This document shows, piece by piece, positions 1 to 8,136 of a stretch of DNA of 64,000 nt. The notes under the pieces are model-generated. The model was not told the origin of the DNA and did no database searches. It saw nothing but the letters and a program-made list of their open reading frames with translations. Position numbers and translations under genes: made by a program. The DNA is from Tropicimonas sp. IMCC34043. Its GTDB lineage: Bacteria; Pseudomonadota; Alphaproteobacteria; Rhodobacterales; Rhodobacteraceae. The stretch is from assembly GCF_003390845.1 (NCBI RefSeq), contig NZ_QMEK01000006.1, forward strand, positions 186,001-250,000, in the 5' to 3' direction. Every line of letters starts with the position of its first letter. Position 1 is the first letter of the stretch.

Positions 1-2
1 AG

Positions 3-323
3 TGGCTTCCGGCCGCGATCGCCATGGGGAAGGTCGGTCTTCCGCTGGTCAAGCTCGACAAGTTCCTGGCGCAGACCTGGCGCCCGCGCGGCTGGGAAAG
101 CGTCAATCCGAAGGATGACGCGGCGGCGGCCGAAACCGATCTGCGGCTCGGGCTGCGGTCGCGGCGCGAGATCATCGCCCGGCGGGGCAGCGATTTCGAC
201 GACGTCTTGCAGGAACTGGCCGACGAACGCGACGCGATCGAGGCGGCCGGCATGTCGGCCGGCACGTCGGAGGAAGCGATCGCCCGCGTCTGGGCGCCAG
301 ATCCACCGGAGGGGAAGACATGA
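3..323 (+). CDS. Phage portal protein, C-terminal end (cut by window edge)
   Basis: The reading frame is open from the first bases of the window, so this is the last 106 codons of a longer gene. The sequence W-R-P-R-G-W-x-S-V-N-P-K-D-D-A followed by a helical stretch with RRGSDFDDVLQELADE matches the C-terminus of lambda gpB-type portals, where a W.P.DP.KD motif precedes the crown helices. The portal is the dodecameric ring at the capsid vertex through which DNA is packaged. The stop overlaps the start of the protease-capsid gene by 4 nt, the usual order in lambda-like head modules. A portal of the same family, but broken, lies at 58732 in prophage 2. Confidence 0.8.
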   Translation, partial: WLPAAIAMGKVGLPLVKLDKFLAQTWRPRGWESVNPKDDAAAAETDLRLGLRSRREIIARRGSDFDDVLQELADERDAIEAAGMSAGTSEEAIARVWAPDPPEGKT

Positions 324-2248
324 CGTTTCAAGTTGCCGCCCGTGCCTTTCGCGCGGGCGAAATCGTTCGGGCCGGTCCCGAAGACGACCTGATCCGCGAC
401 GATCCGTCGAGCGAGGTCGAGATTTCGTTTTCGTCCGAGGCGCCGGTTTCGCGGTTCGATTGGCATTCCGGCAAGGACTATGCCGAGGTTCTGGGGCACC
501 GCGACGGCGAGGTCGATCTCGCGCGGTGCAACGCCGGCACCGCGCCCTTACTGAAAGATCACGACGCACGACTCGATTCCCAGATCGGAAAGGTTGTCCG
601 GGCGTGGCTCGATGGCGGGAAGGGCCGGGCGATCGTCCGGTTTTCCGACACGCCGTCTGCGAAGGATGTTCTCGCGCGGGTGCGCGCGGGGGACGTGTCT
701 TGCGTGTCGGTTGGCTACCACATCACGCAAGCGGTTCGGGACGGCGAGGCCGATGGCCTTCCCGTCATTCGGGCGACCCGCTGGGCGCCTTTCGAAATCT
801 CGTTCGTCGCCGTTCCGGCGGATCTGTCCGTTGGCTACGGCCGGTCCGACGGCGGCACCGGCGAGACCCTGACCATTTCCGAAAATTCCCGAGAGGAAAC
901 CGACATGCCGAAAGACGTTGAAACCGGCGCCGAGGGCACCGAAACCCGCACCGTTCCTGCCGCGCCGAAGTCCGACCCGGCGGCGGATCTGCAACGCGCG
1001 CTTGCCGATGATCGCACGCGCGCGGCCGAGATCGACGCCATGGGCACGCGCTTCAATGTGCCGGCCGAGAAGATCGCCAAGGCGAAAAGCGACGGCATGT
1101 CCGTCGACGCCTTCCGCGGCGTGGTACTCGACTACATGGGTTCGCCCGATGCTGAGGCGACCCGCGCCGGCGCGACCATGATCGGGCTGACCGACAAGCA
1201 GACGCGCGACTTCTCGCTGGTGCGCCTGTTGCGTCATCTTGCGACCCCGGACAGCCGGGAATTTCGCAAGGCGGCCGGTTTCGAGATCGAAGCCGTCGCG
1301 GCGGCGACCGAAACCCACAAAGGGCAGGTTCGCGGCGTCGTGATCCCGGCCGACGTGACCCATGCGTCGCTCAAGCGCGCATCGGATCAGATCGTCGGTA
1401 CGCCCGGCGTCACCGCCGCCGGCGGCGCCGTGGTCGATACGACGCTCCTGTCGGGCAACATGATCGACATTCTTCGCAACACCGGCGTTCTGTCGAAGCT
1501 CGGCACGCGGGTCTTTGCCGGCCTGACCGGCGACGTGGCGTTCCCCAAGCAACTGTCGGACGTCACGGCCTACTGGATCGGCGAGGATGGCGGGCCGACG
1601 CAAAGCGGCATCACCTTCGGGCAAGTGAAAATGACGCCGCATACGGTCGCGGCGCTGAACGAGATCAGCCGCAAGCTGCTCATTCAGGATTCCGTCGACG
1701 TCGAAGCCTATGTGCGGGCCTCGATCATGGCCAAGATCGCGCTGGCGGTCGACAACGCCGGTCTGAACGCCGACGCCGATCCCGACGCGCCGACCGGCCT
1801 TGGCGCCGTGTTCGCCGCCGGCGGTTCGGCGATCGGGCACGTCGATCTGAACACCGCGGGGCAGCCGACCTACAAGGAAACGGTGCAGATGCGCACGAAG
1901 GTCAAGAAGGCGAATGCCCTGCAAGGCACGCTGGCCTATGCGGTTTCGCCCGACGTCGAGGAACACCTTCTGACCACGCCAAAGTTTGCCGGCGGCGAGC
2001 TTCCGATCATGCTCAACGAAGGCAACCTGGGCGGATATCGCGCCGAGTGCTCCAATCAGGTCAACCCCGCCGACCTGTGGTTCGGCAATTGGGCCGACCT
2101 TTACATGGGCCTGTGGTCCGGCGTCGACATTCTGGTCGATCCCTACACCAATTCGGCGAGCGGGGCGGTGCGCATCGTGGCGCATCAGGACGTCGACTTT
2201 GCGGTCGCGCGCGAGGCGTCGTTCTGCATCGGCCGCGACGTCGCCTGA
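320..2248 (+). CDS. Fused prohead protease and HK97-type major capsid protein
   Basis: 642 residues. Residues 1 to about 180 are a prohead protease (U35-like) with a K-D-H-D motif around His81, a V-S-C-V-S-V-G-Y strand holding Ser127/Ser130, and a W-x-P-F-E-I-S motif ending at Glu159 and neighbours. Residues 200-320 are charged and Ala-rich, as expected for a scaffold (delta) region. From about 330 to the end is the major capsid protein. In many phages these are separate genes; here they share one frame. An internal ATG at 905 (Met196) has a GAGAGG Shine-Dalgarno sequence 8 nt upstream, so a capsid-only product could also be made. The homologous gene in prophage 2 (60336) has the same fusion and internal start. 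Confidence 0.88.
   Translation: MTFQVAARAFRAGEIVRAGPEDDLIRDDPSSEVEISFSSEAPVSRFDWHSGKDYAEVLGHRDGEVDLARCNAGTAPLLKDHDARLDSQIGKVVRAWLDGGKGRAIVRFSDTPSAKDVLARVRAGDVSCVSVGYHITQAVRDGEADGLPVIRATRWAPFEISFVAVPADLSVGYGRSDGGTGETLTISENSREETDMPKDVETGAEGTETRTVPAAPKSDPAADLQRALADDRTRAAEIDAMGTRFNVPAEKIAKAKSDGMSVDAFRGVVLDYMGSPDAEATRAGATMIGLTDKQTRDFSLVRLLRHLATPDSREFRKAAGFEIEAVAAATETHKGQVRGVVIPADVTHASLKRASDQIVGTPGVTAAGGAVVDTTLLSGNMIDILRNTGVLSKLGTRVFAGLTGDVAFPKQLSDVTAYWIGEDGGPTQSGITFGQVKMTPHTVAALNEISRKLLIQDSVDVEAYVRASIMAKIALAVDNAGLNADADPDAPTGLGAVFAAGGSAIGHVDLNTAGQPTYKETVQMRTKVKKANALQGTLAYAVSPDVEEHLLTTPKFAGGELPIMLNEGNLGGYRAECSNQVNPADLWFGNWADLYMGLWSGVDILVDPYTNSASGAVRIVAHQDVDFAVAREASFCIGRDVA
891..907 (+). promoter_or_regulatory. 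Internal ribosome binding site and ATG at the protease-capsid junction
   Basis: GAGAGG at 891-896 lies 8 nt upstream of an in-frame ATG at 905, exactly where the protease part ends and the scaffold/capsid part begins. Initiation here would give a 447-residue scaffold-capsid protein, letting capsid subunits outnumber protease. The sequence is plain; its use is inferred, supported by the same layout at 60901-60917 in prophage 2. Confidence 0.5.
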
Positions 2249-2272
2249 CGGGCGCCTGATCGCCTGACAGAT

Positions 2273-2299
2273 GGCCGGCCCCCCTTGGGCCGGCCTTTT
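2273..2299 (+). terminator. Hairpin terminator after the capsid gene
   Basis: An 8-bp perfect stem (GGCCGGCC at 2273-2280 and 2288-2295) with a 7-nt loop is followed by TTTT. It sits 25 nt after the capsid stop codon and would lower expression of the downstream head-completion genes relative to capsid. Confidence 0.6.
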
Positions 2300-2322
2300 C
2301 ACGCAAGACAGGAGGCCGACCC

Positions 2323-2556
2323 ATGAAAGAGGTCGAGTTTACCGCGCCGACGAAGGTGCTGGGCGAGGGCCACAAGGCCGGCGAGCGGTTGCCCGTCGAC
2401 GGGGCAATGGCCGCGCATCTGGTCTCGATCGGGCGCGCGAAGATCGTCCCGGCGACGCCGGTCAACCGCATGGTCGAGGGCGGCGCGCCAGATCCGGCGC
2501 AGGTCGTCGCGCGCGCCCTGCCCGGGGAAGATCCCGGGACCGGGCAAGAGGAATGA
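2323..2556 (+). CDS. Small phage head-region protein, unknown function
   Basis: 77 residues, acidic, no recognised domain. It begins with a beta-rich segment (KEVEFTAPTKVLGEGHKAGERLPVD) and ends in a disordered Pro/Gly-rich tail. The start has a good purine-rich leader (GGAGGCCGACCC). Its stop overlaps the next gene's ATG (ATGA). The slot between capsid and head-tail joining genes is filled in prophage 2 by a DUF2190 decoration protein, so a head-decoration or head-completion role is possible but unproven. Confidence 0.55.
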   Translation: MKEVEFTAPTKVLGEGHKAGERLPVDGAMAAHLVSIGRAKIVPATPVNRMVEGGAPDPAQVVARALPGEDPGTGQEE

Positions 2557-2855
2557 TCGGCACTGGCGACGTCGGGGTGTTCTTCGATCCGGCTGATTTC
2601 GGCGAGATCGCGACGGCGATACTGGAGGGCCTGGCCGATCCGGTCGAGTTCGTCGGCATCTATTCCGAGTCGCACGCGCTCGCGCTCGGTGTCGGAACAA
2701 CGGCCCCGGTTTTCACGATCGACGCCAATCCGCTCGCCGGCCGCACGCCCCGTCCCGGCGAGGCGCTGACACTTGTCGACCACGGCGCCTTCACCGTCGC
2801 CGAGGCACAACCCGACGGGTCCGGGCTGATCCGTCTCATTCTCGAAAGGGCATGA
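2553..2855 (+). CDS. Head-tail joining protein (gpFII-like)
   Basis: 100 residues. The C-terminal half (RPGEALTLVDHGAFTV, then a short hairpin and LIRLILERA) resembles in layout the 103-residue protein at 62810 in prophage 2 (RPGDRIEIDGDAFLI, then WTVDLRPA). Both follow the capsid gene by one small gene. Lambda gpFII-like proteins cap the connector so that the tail can attach. Assignment rests on size, position and this internal similarity rather than on a diagnostic motif. Confidence 0.55.
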   Translation: MIGTGDVGVFFDPADFGEIATAILEGLADPVEFVGIYSESHALALGVGTTAPVFTIDANPLAGRTPRPGEALTLVDHGAFTVAEAQPDGSGLIRLILERA

Positions 2856-2856
2856 C

Positions 2857-3249
2857 ATGCCATTCATGAAGGGCCGCGATGGCGTGGTCAAAGCGGGATC
2901 TCCCGTTGCCGCGCTCGGCCATGTGCAAAACTGGAACGTCGACTATCAGGCCGATGAGGTTCGCGGCTGGGGGATGGGCGACGATTTCGAAACCGCCTTC
3001 ACCACGATCAAGCGTTGGAATGGCTCGGTCGAGGTCTATCTCGACGCGACCGACCCCTCGGCCTCGATCGACGTCGGCGACGAAATCGCCGTCGAGTTCT
3101 ATCCCGGCGGCGAGACTGCGGGCCTGACCTACTGGTCGGGGACGGCCGCAATCACCGGGCAGCCGGCGAGCGGGTCGAAAGACGGCATTCCCACGATGAC
3201 GATCAACTTTTCGGGGCGCGGCGCGCTGACGAAAACAACCGTCTCCTGA
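2857..3249 (+). CDS. Major tail tube protein
   Basis: 130 residues, rich in beta-strand and in Gly, Thr and Asp. It shows the pattern of siphophage tube proteins: a W-N-V-D-Y strand near the N-terminus, a central FETAFTTIKRWNGSVEV segment, and a C-terminal strand pair (TMTINFSGRGAL). It starts immediately after the head-tail joining gene and before the chaperone pair and tape measure, which is the canonical siphophage order. The tube forms the DNA conduit of the tail. Confidence 0.7.
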   Translation: MPFMKGRDGVVKAGSPVAALGHVQNWNVDYQADEVRGWGMGDDFETAFTTIKRWNGSVEVYLDATDPSASIDVGDEIAVEFYPGGETAGLTYWSGTAAITGQPASGSKDGIPTMTINFSGRGALTKTTVS

Positions 3250-3280
3250 TCCCACCGAACCGACACCGGAGGTCAAACCC

Positions 3281-3646
3281 ATGTCCGAATTTATCCCCTC
3301 GCCCGCCCTGGCGCGCGCCGCCGAGCATTACAACCGCCTGCGCGGGCAGACGGTCGAGGTCCCCGAGTGGGGCGACGAATGCGGCCCGCTGGTGATCCAT
3401 TTCGATCCCGTCACGGCGGCGCAGGCGCAGGCTGTGACCCGGCGGGCTGCCGGGTCCGACGCCAAGGCAACGGCGCTTGCCGTGATCCTCTATTCGAAGG
3501 ACGCCGACGGCAATCCGGTGTTCGAGGACAATGGCGGCACGCTGCAATATTTCATGACGAAGGTCGATCCGAAGATCGTCGCCAAGATCGGCAAGGCGAT
3601 CATGGGACTCGATGCGCGCGAGGACGCGGACGAATTGGGAAACTGA
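3281..3646 (+). CDS. Tail assembly chaperone (gpG-like)
   Basis: 121 residues, mixed alpha/beta with a helical C-terminal part (VDPKIVAKIGKAIMGL). It lies between tail tube and tape measure, the slot of lambda gene G. The gene ends TTG GGA AAC TGA, so a slippery heptamer directly abuts the stop, and a -1 shift there fuses it to the T-like frame at 3646. Chaperones of this type coat the tape measure during tail assembly. Confidence 0.78.
   Translation: MSEFIPSPALARAAEHYNRLRGQTVEVPEWGDECGPLVIHFDPVTAAQAQAVTRRAAGSDAKATALAVILYSKDADGNPVFEDNGGTLQYFMTKVDPKIVAKIGKAIMGLDAREDADELGN
3637..3643 (+). other. Programmed -1 ribosomal frameshift site (G GGA AAC)
   Basis: The heptamer G-GGA-AAC fits X-XXY-YYZ, with zero-frame codons GGA AAC directly before TGA. 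Slipping to GGG AAA continues into the -1 frame and reads through the downstream 46-codon gene without a stop, giving a G-GT type fusion. Lambda uses G-GGA-AAG at the same gene junction. Confidence 0.75.
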
Positions 3647-3786
3647 TGGCCTCGCCCGAGGGGCGCGAGGTCCGGTTCTATTACCGGCTCGCCGCGCGCC
3701 TCGGGCGTTCCGTCCGCGAGGTCATGGATTTCCCGCTTATCGAGTTGGACGGATGGGCGGCATTCCTCGAATCCGAGGCAAGCTAG
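3646..3786 (+). CDS. Tail assembly chaperone T-domain, made alone or by frameshift
   Basis: 46 residues if started at the ATG overlapping the previous stop: MASPEGREVRFYYRLAAR-LGRSVREVMD-FPLIELDGWAAF. This small helical domain, with an R-x-V-x-E-V-x-D and W-x-A-F pattern, is typical of the T part of tail chaperones in tailed phages and GTA-type tails. It is in the -1 frame relative to the G-like gene, which has a slippery heptamer at its end, so the main product is probably a fusion. Confidence 0.65.
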   Translation: MASPEGREVRFYYRLAARLGRSVREVMDFPLIELDGWAAFLESEAS

Positions 3787-3798
3787 AAAGGTTGAGCC

Positions 3799-5664
3799 GT
3801 GGGCATCAAGGACCTTATCTTTTCGATCGTCGCCAAGGACAAGACGGGATCGGCCTTTTCCTCCGTCGGCCAGAAGATGCGGGAAACCGCCGGCATGGCG
3901 GCGACGGCCGGCGAGAGAATTGACCGGCTCGGCCGCAAGCTGGTGAAAGCCGGCGCGGTCGGGTCGGTGGCTTCGGCCGGGATCTTCGCCGCGTTCCGCG
4001 ACTCGGTTTCGCTTTACGATGTGCAGGCGCGCGCCGAGGCGAAGGTCGCGCAGGCGATCAAGGCAACCGGCGGGGCGGCCGGCTTCACCGCCGACGAACT
4101 GAACAAGCAGGCATCCGCCCTGCAAGGCATCACGCGGTTTGGCGATGAGGCGATCCTTGACGGCGTGACGGCGCAACTGCTGACCTTCAAGAATGTCTCC
4201 GGCGACACCTTCACGCGGGCGCAGACGGCGGCGCTCGATCTGGCGACGACGCTGAACGGCGATCTGAAATCGGCCTCGATCATGCTCGGCAAGGCATTGA
4301 ATGACCCGGTGAAGGGTCTGAGCGCCATGAGCCGGGCCGGCGTCACCTTCTCCGAAGAACAGACGAAGATGGTCAAGTCTCTGGTCGCATCGGGCGACTT
4401 GCTCGGCGCGCAAACGCTGATCCTCGATGAGCTCGCCTCGGCCTATGGCGGACAGGCCGAAGCGGCGCGCAAGACCGGCACCGGCGCGCTCACGGCGTTC
4501 TCGAACATGTGGGGGGACATCAAGGAAATCGTCGGCAAGAACATCGTTCCGATGCTGAATGGCCTGGTCGCGGTCTTTGAACCGATCGTCACGGCGATCG
4601 GCGAGGCCGATCCGGCGGTTCAGAAATTCGTCGTGACCATCGGTGCGCTGGCGGTTGCGATCCCGCCGATTCTGGCCGCGGCCGGGGCGCTGGCGATCGG
4701 GATCGGTGCGGTTTCCTCGCCGGTGCTTCTGGTGGTTGCCGGGGCCGCGGCCCTTGCGGCGGGTCTTGTCGCGCTCTGGCCGCAGATCTCGGCAGGGGCG
4801 CAGTATGTCGCCGACCTGTGGGATCGGATGACGGTTCTTGAAAAGGCGTTCGCGCCGGTCTCGCTCGCGCTCCGCGGGCTGTGGGATCTGTTCGCCGCGG
4901 CCTTCCCGAACATCGCGCAGATCGTTGCCGACACGGTGTCGACCATCGGCGAGTGGATTTCGGGAAAGCTCGACGCGATCCTTGGATCGCTCGGCGAAAA
5001 GGTCGAGTGGGTCGAGGGGAAGTTCGCCTGGCTTTACGACAAGGTTGTCGGCAATTCCTGGGTGCCGGATCTGATCGCGGAGATCGGCAACAGCTTTTCC
5101 GAGTTGCAGGGCAACATGGTCAAGCCGACCGATGAGGCGACCGAGCGCGTCGACACGTCGTTTTCGGGGATGCTGGACAGCGTGGGGGCGAACCTTGGCA
5201 AGCTCGCGCGCGAAGGCGCGCTGACCTGGGATTCGTTCATGTCGGAAATGCTGTCGGTCGGGCAGGATTACGCCGGACAGATCATTTCCGACGTGTTCGG
5301 GCAGATCGCGACCGGCGCCTCGCAGGCGCTTTCGGGGGTTCAGCTCGGCGGCACGACGGGCGGCAATTCGTTCCTGTCGACGATCACGAGCGGGGTCGCG
5401 AACCTTGCCTCGGGGCTTCTCGGGTTTGACAGCGGCGGCACCTTCACCGTCGGCGGGCGGGCCGGGATGGATCGCAACATCGCCGCCGTGCGGCTGTCCG
5501 AGGGCGAGCGCGTGCACGTCGAAAAGCGCGGTTCGTCTGGCGCCGATCAGCGCCCCGTCTATGTCACGATCCAGACGCCGGACGTCCAGTCCTTCCGGGC
5601 GAGCCGGGCGCAGGTTGGCGCGCAACTGTCGCAGGCGGTCGCGGCCGGGCGGCGGGGGGCGTGA
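3799..5664 (+). CDS. Tail tape measure protein
   Basis: 621 residues, starting at GTG. The N-terminal part is helical with the typical LGRKLVKAG-VGSV opening. Residues about 275-320 form a hydrophobic double segment (QKFVVTIGALAVAIPPILAA, then a second Ala/Gly/Val-rich stretch) typical of tape measures. The C-terminus holds Gly-rich and beta-like sequence (FDSGGTFTVGGRAGMDRN) common at tape measure ends. The protein sets tail length and may help DNA cross the inner membrane. At 621 residues the predicted tail is short for a siphophage. Confidence 0.85.
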   Translation: MGIKDLIFSIVAKDKTGSAFSSVGQKMRETAGMAATAGERIDRLGRKLVKAGAVGSVASAGIFAAFRDSVSLYDVQARAEAKVAQAIKATGGAAGFTADELNKQASALQGITRFGDEAILDGVTAQLLTFKNVSGDTFTRAQTAALDLATTLNGDLKSASIMLGKALNDPVKGLSAMSRAGVTFSEEQTKMVKSLVASGDLLGAQTLILDELASAYGGQAEAARKTGTGALTAFSNMWGDIKEIVGKNIVPMLNGLVAVFEPIVTAIGEADPAVQKFVVTIGALAVAIPPILAAAGALAIGIGAVSSPVLLVVAGAAALAAGLVALWPQISAGAQYVADLWDRMTVLEKAFAPVSLALRGLWDLFAAAFPNIAQIVADTVSTIGEWISGKLDAILGSLGEKVEWVEGKFAWLYDKVVGNSWVPDLIAEIGNSFSELQGNMVKPTDEATERVDTSFSGMLDSVGANLGKLAREGALTWDSFMSEMLSVGQDYAGQIISDVFGQIATGASQALSGVQLGGTTGGNSFLSTITSGVANLASGLLGFDSGGTFTVGGRAGMDRNIAAVRLSEGERVHVEKRGSSGADQRPVYVTIQTPDVQSFRASRAQVGAQLSQAVAAGRRGA

Positions 5665-5768
5665 CATTGGAGGTCTTCCTTGCATCGCTGATCGGCTGCG
5701 CCGTGGCCGATCTTCTGCGTCTGGCGCGCCGGCGCCGTGTGAAGCGGGGGCGCGAATGGCGCATCTGA
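5661..5768 (+). CDS. Small membrane-anchored phage protein (35 residues)
   Basis: It starts at GTG overlapping the tape-measure stop and ends overlapping the DUF2460 start. The product has a hydrophobic N-terminal segment (LEVFLASLIGCAVADLL) followed by a strongly basic tail (RLARRRRVKRGR). Perfect translational coupling on both sides argues that it is real. No function is assigned; a small tail-associated or inner-membrane role fits. Confidence 0.45.
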   Translation: MTLEVFLASLIGCAVADLLRLARRRRVKRGREWRI

Positions 5769-6394
5769 ACCGTGATTTTCCGCGCGACGTGGCGCAGGGC
5801 TGTCAGGCGATCGCCGCCCGGCGATCCGAGGTCGTGACGCTGGCGAGCGGGTTCGAGGAAGTGAACCAGCGATGGGCGCACGCGCGGCGGACCTATGCCG
5901 CGGGGCTCGCGATCCGGTCGGCCGATGCCATGGCCGAGGTCGCGGCGCTGTGGGAGGAAGCCCGGGGCCGGGTTCACACCTTCCGGTTTCGCGATTGGGG
6001 CGACTTCAAGTCCTGCCTGCCGTCCGGCACGCCCTCGCCGGTCGATCAGACGATCGGCACCGGCGACGGCGCGACGGCCGATTTCCGCATCGTGAAAACC
6101 TATGGCTCGGCCCTGCCCTATGTCCGGCCGATCCTGTTGCCCAAGGCGTCTTCCCTGCGCGTGGCGCTCGACGGCGCCGAGACCGCCTCGGGGTGGTCGC
6201 TGTCGGCAACCGGCGGCGTCCTGAGCTTTGCCGTGCCGCCCGGTCCCGGCGTTGCCGTGACGGCGGGCTTCACATTCGACGTTCCGGTGCGGTTCGAGGC
6301 CGACTCGATGATCGTCGAATGGACCTATTTCAACGATCTGTCCGGCGTCGCCTCGGCGCCCGACGTTTCGCTGATCGAAGTCCGGGCGGTTTGA
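5756..6394 (+). CDS. DUF2460 baseplate/tail-tip protein, GTA gene 12 type
   Basis: 212 residues. The N-terminal FPRDVAQGCQA motif and the pattern RFRDWGDFKS are signatures of the TIGR02217/DUF2460 family, whose best known member is gene 12 (distal tail protein) of the Rhodobacter capsulatus gene transfer agent. The protein forms the distal tail ring joining tube to hub. It is the first of the GTA-like block that continues with DUF2163, NlpC/P60 and the TIM-barrel protein. Start chosen at ATG 5756, just upstream of the conserved motif. Confidence 0.85.
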   Translation: MAHLNRDFPRDVAQGCQAIAARRSEVVTLASGFEEVNQRWAHARRTYAAGLAIRSADAMAEVAALWEEARGRVHTFRFRDWGDFKSCLPSGTPSPVDQTIGTGDGATADFRIVKTYGSALPYVRPILLPKASSLRVALDGAETASGWSLSATGGVLSFAVPPGPGVAVTAGFTFDVPVRFEADSMIVEWTYFNDLSGVASAPDVSLIEVRAV

Positions 6395-6464
6395 TACCGC
6401 GCGCAACGCAACACTCCCGCAACATACTTTAGGCTCGGCCGCGGTCGGATCGAGAGGTCATGCA

Positions 6465-6626
6465 ATGGATCAAGGTTTCTTTTCGCTTGTCGGCGTCGGG
6501 ATCGCGCTCGGCGTCGGCGCGCGCGTCGGCTGGGACGCCGGCGAAGACATTCCGCGGGCGTTCGGGTGGGTCGGGGGCACGATCACCGGCCTTGCCCTGC
6601 GGGCGTTCCGTCGGGTGCTGAAATGA
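6465..6626 (+). CDS. Small Gly-rich membrane protein (53 residues)
   Basis: The ORF encodes a hydrophobic Gly/Val helix (FFSLVGVGIALGVGARVGW), a short acidic turn and a second amphipathic helix ending in basic residues. Its stop overlaps the DUF2163 start (ATGA), suggesting coupling. It breaks the otherwise tight GTA-like order between the DUF2460 and DUF2163 genes. Function unknown; too short to call a holin. Confidence 0.4.
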   Translation: MDQGFFSLVGVGIALGVGARVGWDAGEDIPRAFGWVGGTITGLALRAFRRVLK

Positions 6627-7495
6627 GCGCCTATGCCGATGCGCTCGAGTCCGGGTCGACGACGCTCTGCCGGTGCTTCCGGCTGACCCGGGCCGATGGC
6701 GCTGTTCTCGGGTTCACCGATCACGACGCCGACGTCGCGTTCGACGGCATCACCTTCAAGGCCGCGACGGCGCTTGACGCCTCAGAGGCCGCGGCAACCC
6801 TTGGCATGTCGCCCGACGAACTGGACGCCTCGGGCGCGCTGTCGGCCGACGGCATCACCGAGGCGGATCTTGCCGCCGGGATCTATGACGCGGCCGAGGT
6901 CGTGATCTATGACGTCGACTGGTCCAACCCCGCGACGCGGCAGGTTCTTGGCGTCTATTCCATTGGTCAGGTCGAGCGCGGATCGCTGGCGTTCCGCGCC
7001 GAGCTTCGATCGCTGGCGGCGCGGCTCGACCGTGCCGAGGGGCGGATTCACGCAAACCTCTGCGACGCAAGGTTCGGGGATGCGCGTTGTATGGCGTCGC
7101 TGTCCGGCCGGCAGGGCGTGGCGAGCGTCATCGCGGTCGACGGGCTCGACATTTTCGTGACCGGGCTTTCGGGTTTCGCAAGCGCTGCCTTCGACCGGGG
7201 CCGGATCGAATGGACGGCGGGCGCGAACGCCGGGAAGGTTGGCGACATTCGGATCGCGCGCGGGGCGAGCGGCGGCCGTGTCCGCCTGTCGCTCTGGCAT
7301 TCGCCGCCGGCGGCGGTCACGGTCGGCGACTTGGCAACCGTCACTTTCGGCTGCGGAAAGACCGCGGACGCCTGCAAGGCTTACGGCAATTTCGTCAACT
7401 TCCGCGGCTTTCCGCACATGCCGGGCGAGTCCTACATGGGCGAATATGCCGTGACCGGCGACGCTGGCAACACCGGGGGGTCGCGTTTTGGCTGA
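6623..7495 (+). CDS. DUF2163/DUF2163-C tail hub protein, GTA gene 13 type
   Basis: 290 residues. The conserved pieces LGFTDHDADVAFDG near the N-terminus, NLCDARFGDARC in the middle, and the C-terminal FGCGKTADACKAYGN-FVNFRGFPHMPGE are characteristic of the DUF2163 and phage_BR0599 families. The last part has paired Cys that in the GTA hub protein bind an iron-sulfur cluster. It follows DUF2460 and precedes the NlpC/P60 peptidase exactly as in GTA clusters. Confidence 0.88.
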   Translation: MSAYADALESGSTTLCRCFRLTRADGAVLGFTDHDADVAFDGITFKAATALDASEAAATLGMSPDELDASGALSADGITEADLAAGIYDAAEVVIYDVDWSNPATRQVLGVYSIGQVERGSLAFRAELRSLAARLDRAEGRIHANLCDARFGDARCMASLSGRQGVASVIAVDGLDIFVTGLSGFASAAFDRGRIEWTAGANAGKVGDIRIARGASGGRVRLSLWHSPPAAVTVGDLATVTFGCGKTADACKAYGNFVNFRGFPHMPGESYMGEYAVTGDAGNTGGSRFG

Positions 7496-8129
7496 TGCGC
7501 CGGCCTGTCCCGCTCTGGTGCTGGCGCTCGCCGAGGCTTGGATCGGCACGCCGCACCGCCGCCGCGCCGCGCTGCGCGGTGCCGGCTGCGATTGTGTCGG
7601 GCTGATCCGCGGCGTGATCGCCGACGCGACGGGGCGGGTGATCTGCCCGCCGGCCTGGCGCGGCGATTGGGCGTTTTCCGGCGGCGAGCCGATCCTTGAT
7701 GCCGCCCTGTCGAGCCTGATTTCCCCCGATCCGCGGCCCGCGCCCTCTGCGGGCGACATTCTCGCGATCCGGATCGGGTCGGGCCGGGTGGTTCATGTCG
7801 GCATTGCCGACGGGCGCGGCGGGCTGATCCATGCGACCGAGGGCGCCGGCGTTGTCCGCGCGTCGTCGCTGCCGCCCTCCTGGGCGGTTTCGTCGGTCTG
7901 GCAGATCCCGGCAGCGGCCGGCTGCGAGGCGGGCGCCACGGACATTCGGCCCGGCGACATGATCGCCATTGTCCACAATGGCGCGGATCGCCCGGCCGAC
8001 TGCATTTTCATCGAATATTGCGACGGGCTGGACATGACTCCGCTCGGCCGGTCGCGGTTCTACACCACGACGGCCGAGGCGCTTGCGGACATTCCCGAGA
8101 CGATCGTCGACGTCGAAACCGTGAGGTAA
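7488..8129 (+). CDS. NlpC/P60 family peptidoglycan peptidase, GTA gene 14 type
   Basis: 213 residues, TTG start overlapping the previous gene by 8 nt. Catalytic Cys36 lies in G-C-D-C-V-G-L and the catalytic His103 in R-V-V-H-V-G-I. The N-terminal A-W-I-G-T-P-H-R motif is typical of the GTA/phage tail subgroup. The C-terminal 70 residues extend beyond the peptidase core and carry no recognised motif. As a tail-tip component it would cleave murein peptides during DNA entry. Confidence 0.88.
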   Translation: MADAPACPALVLALAEAWIGTPHRRRAALRGAGCDCVGLIRGVIADATGRVICPPAWRGDWAFSGGEPILDAALSSLISPDPRPAPSAGDILAIRIGSGRVVHVGIADGRGGLIHATEGAGVVRASSLPPSWAVSSVWQIPAAAGCEAGATDIRPGDMIAIVHNGADRPADCIFIEYCDGLDMTPLGRSRFYTTTAEALADIPETIVDVETVR

Positions 8130-8136
8130 TCGGATC

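Noticed and set aside
548-2302. Long open frame on the minus strand opposite the capsid gene
   Set aside because: Arg/His-rich mirror of a high-GC coding gene; no ribosome binding site and no family resemblance. The same applies to long minus frames at 3490-5685, 8008-10449, 13297-14742, 47901-49556, 56116-58524 and 60207-62363.
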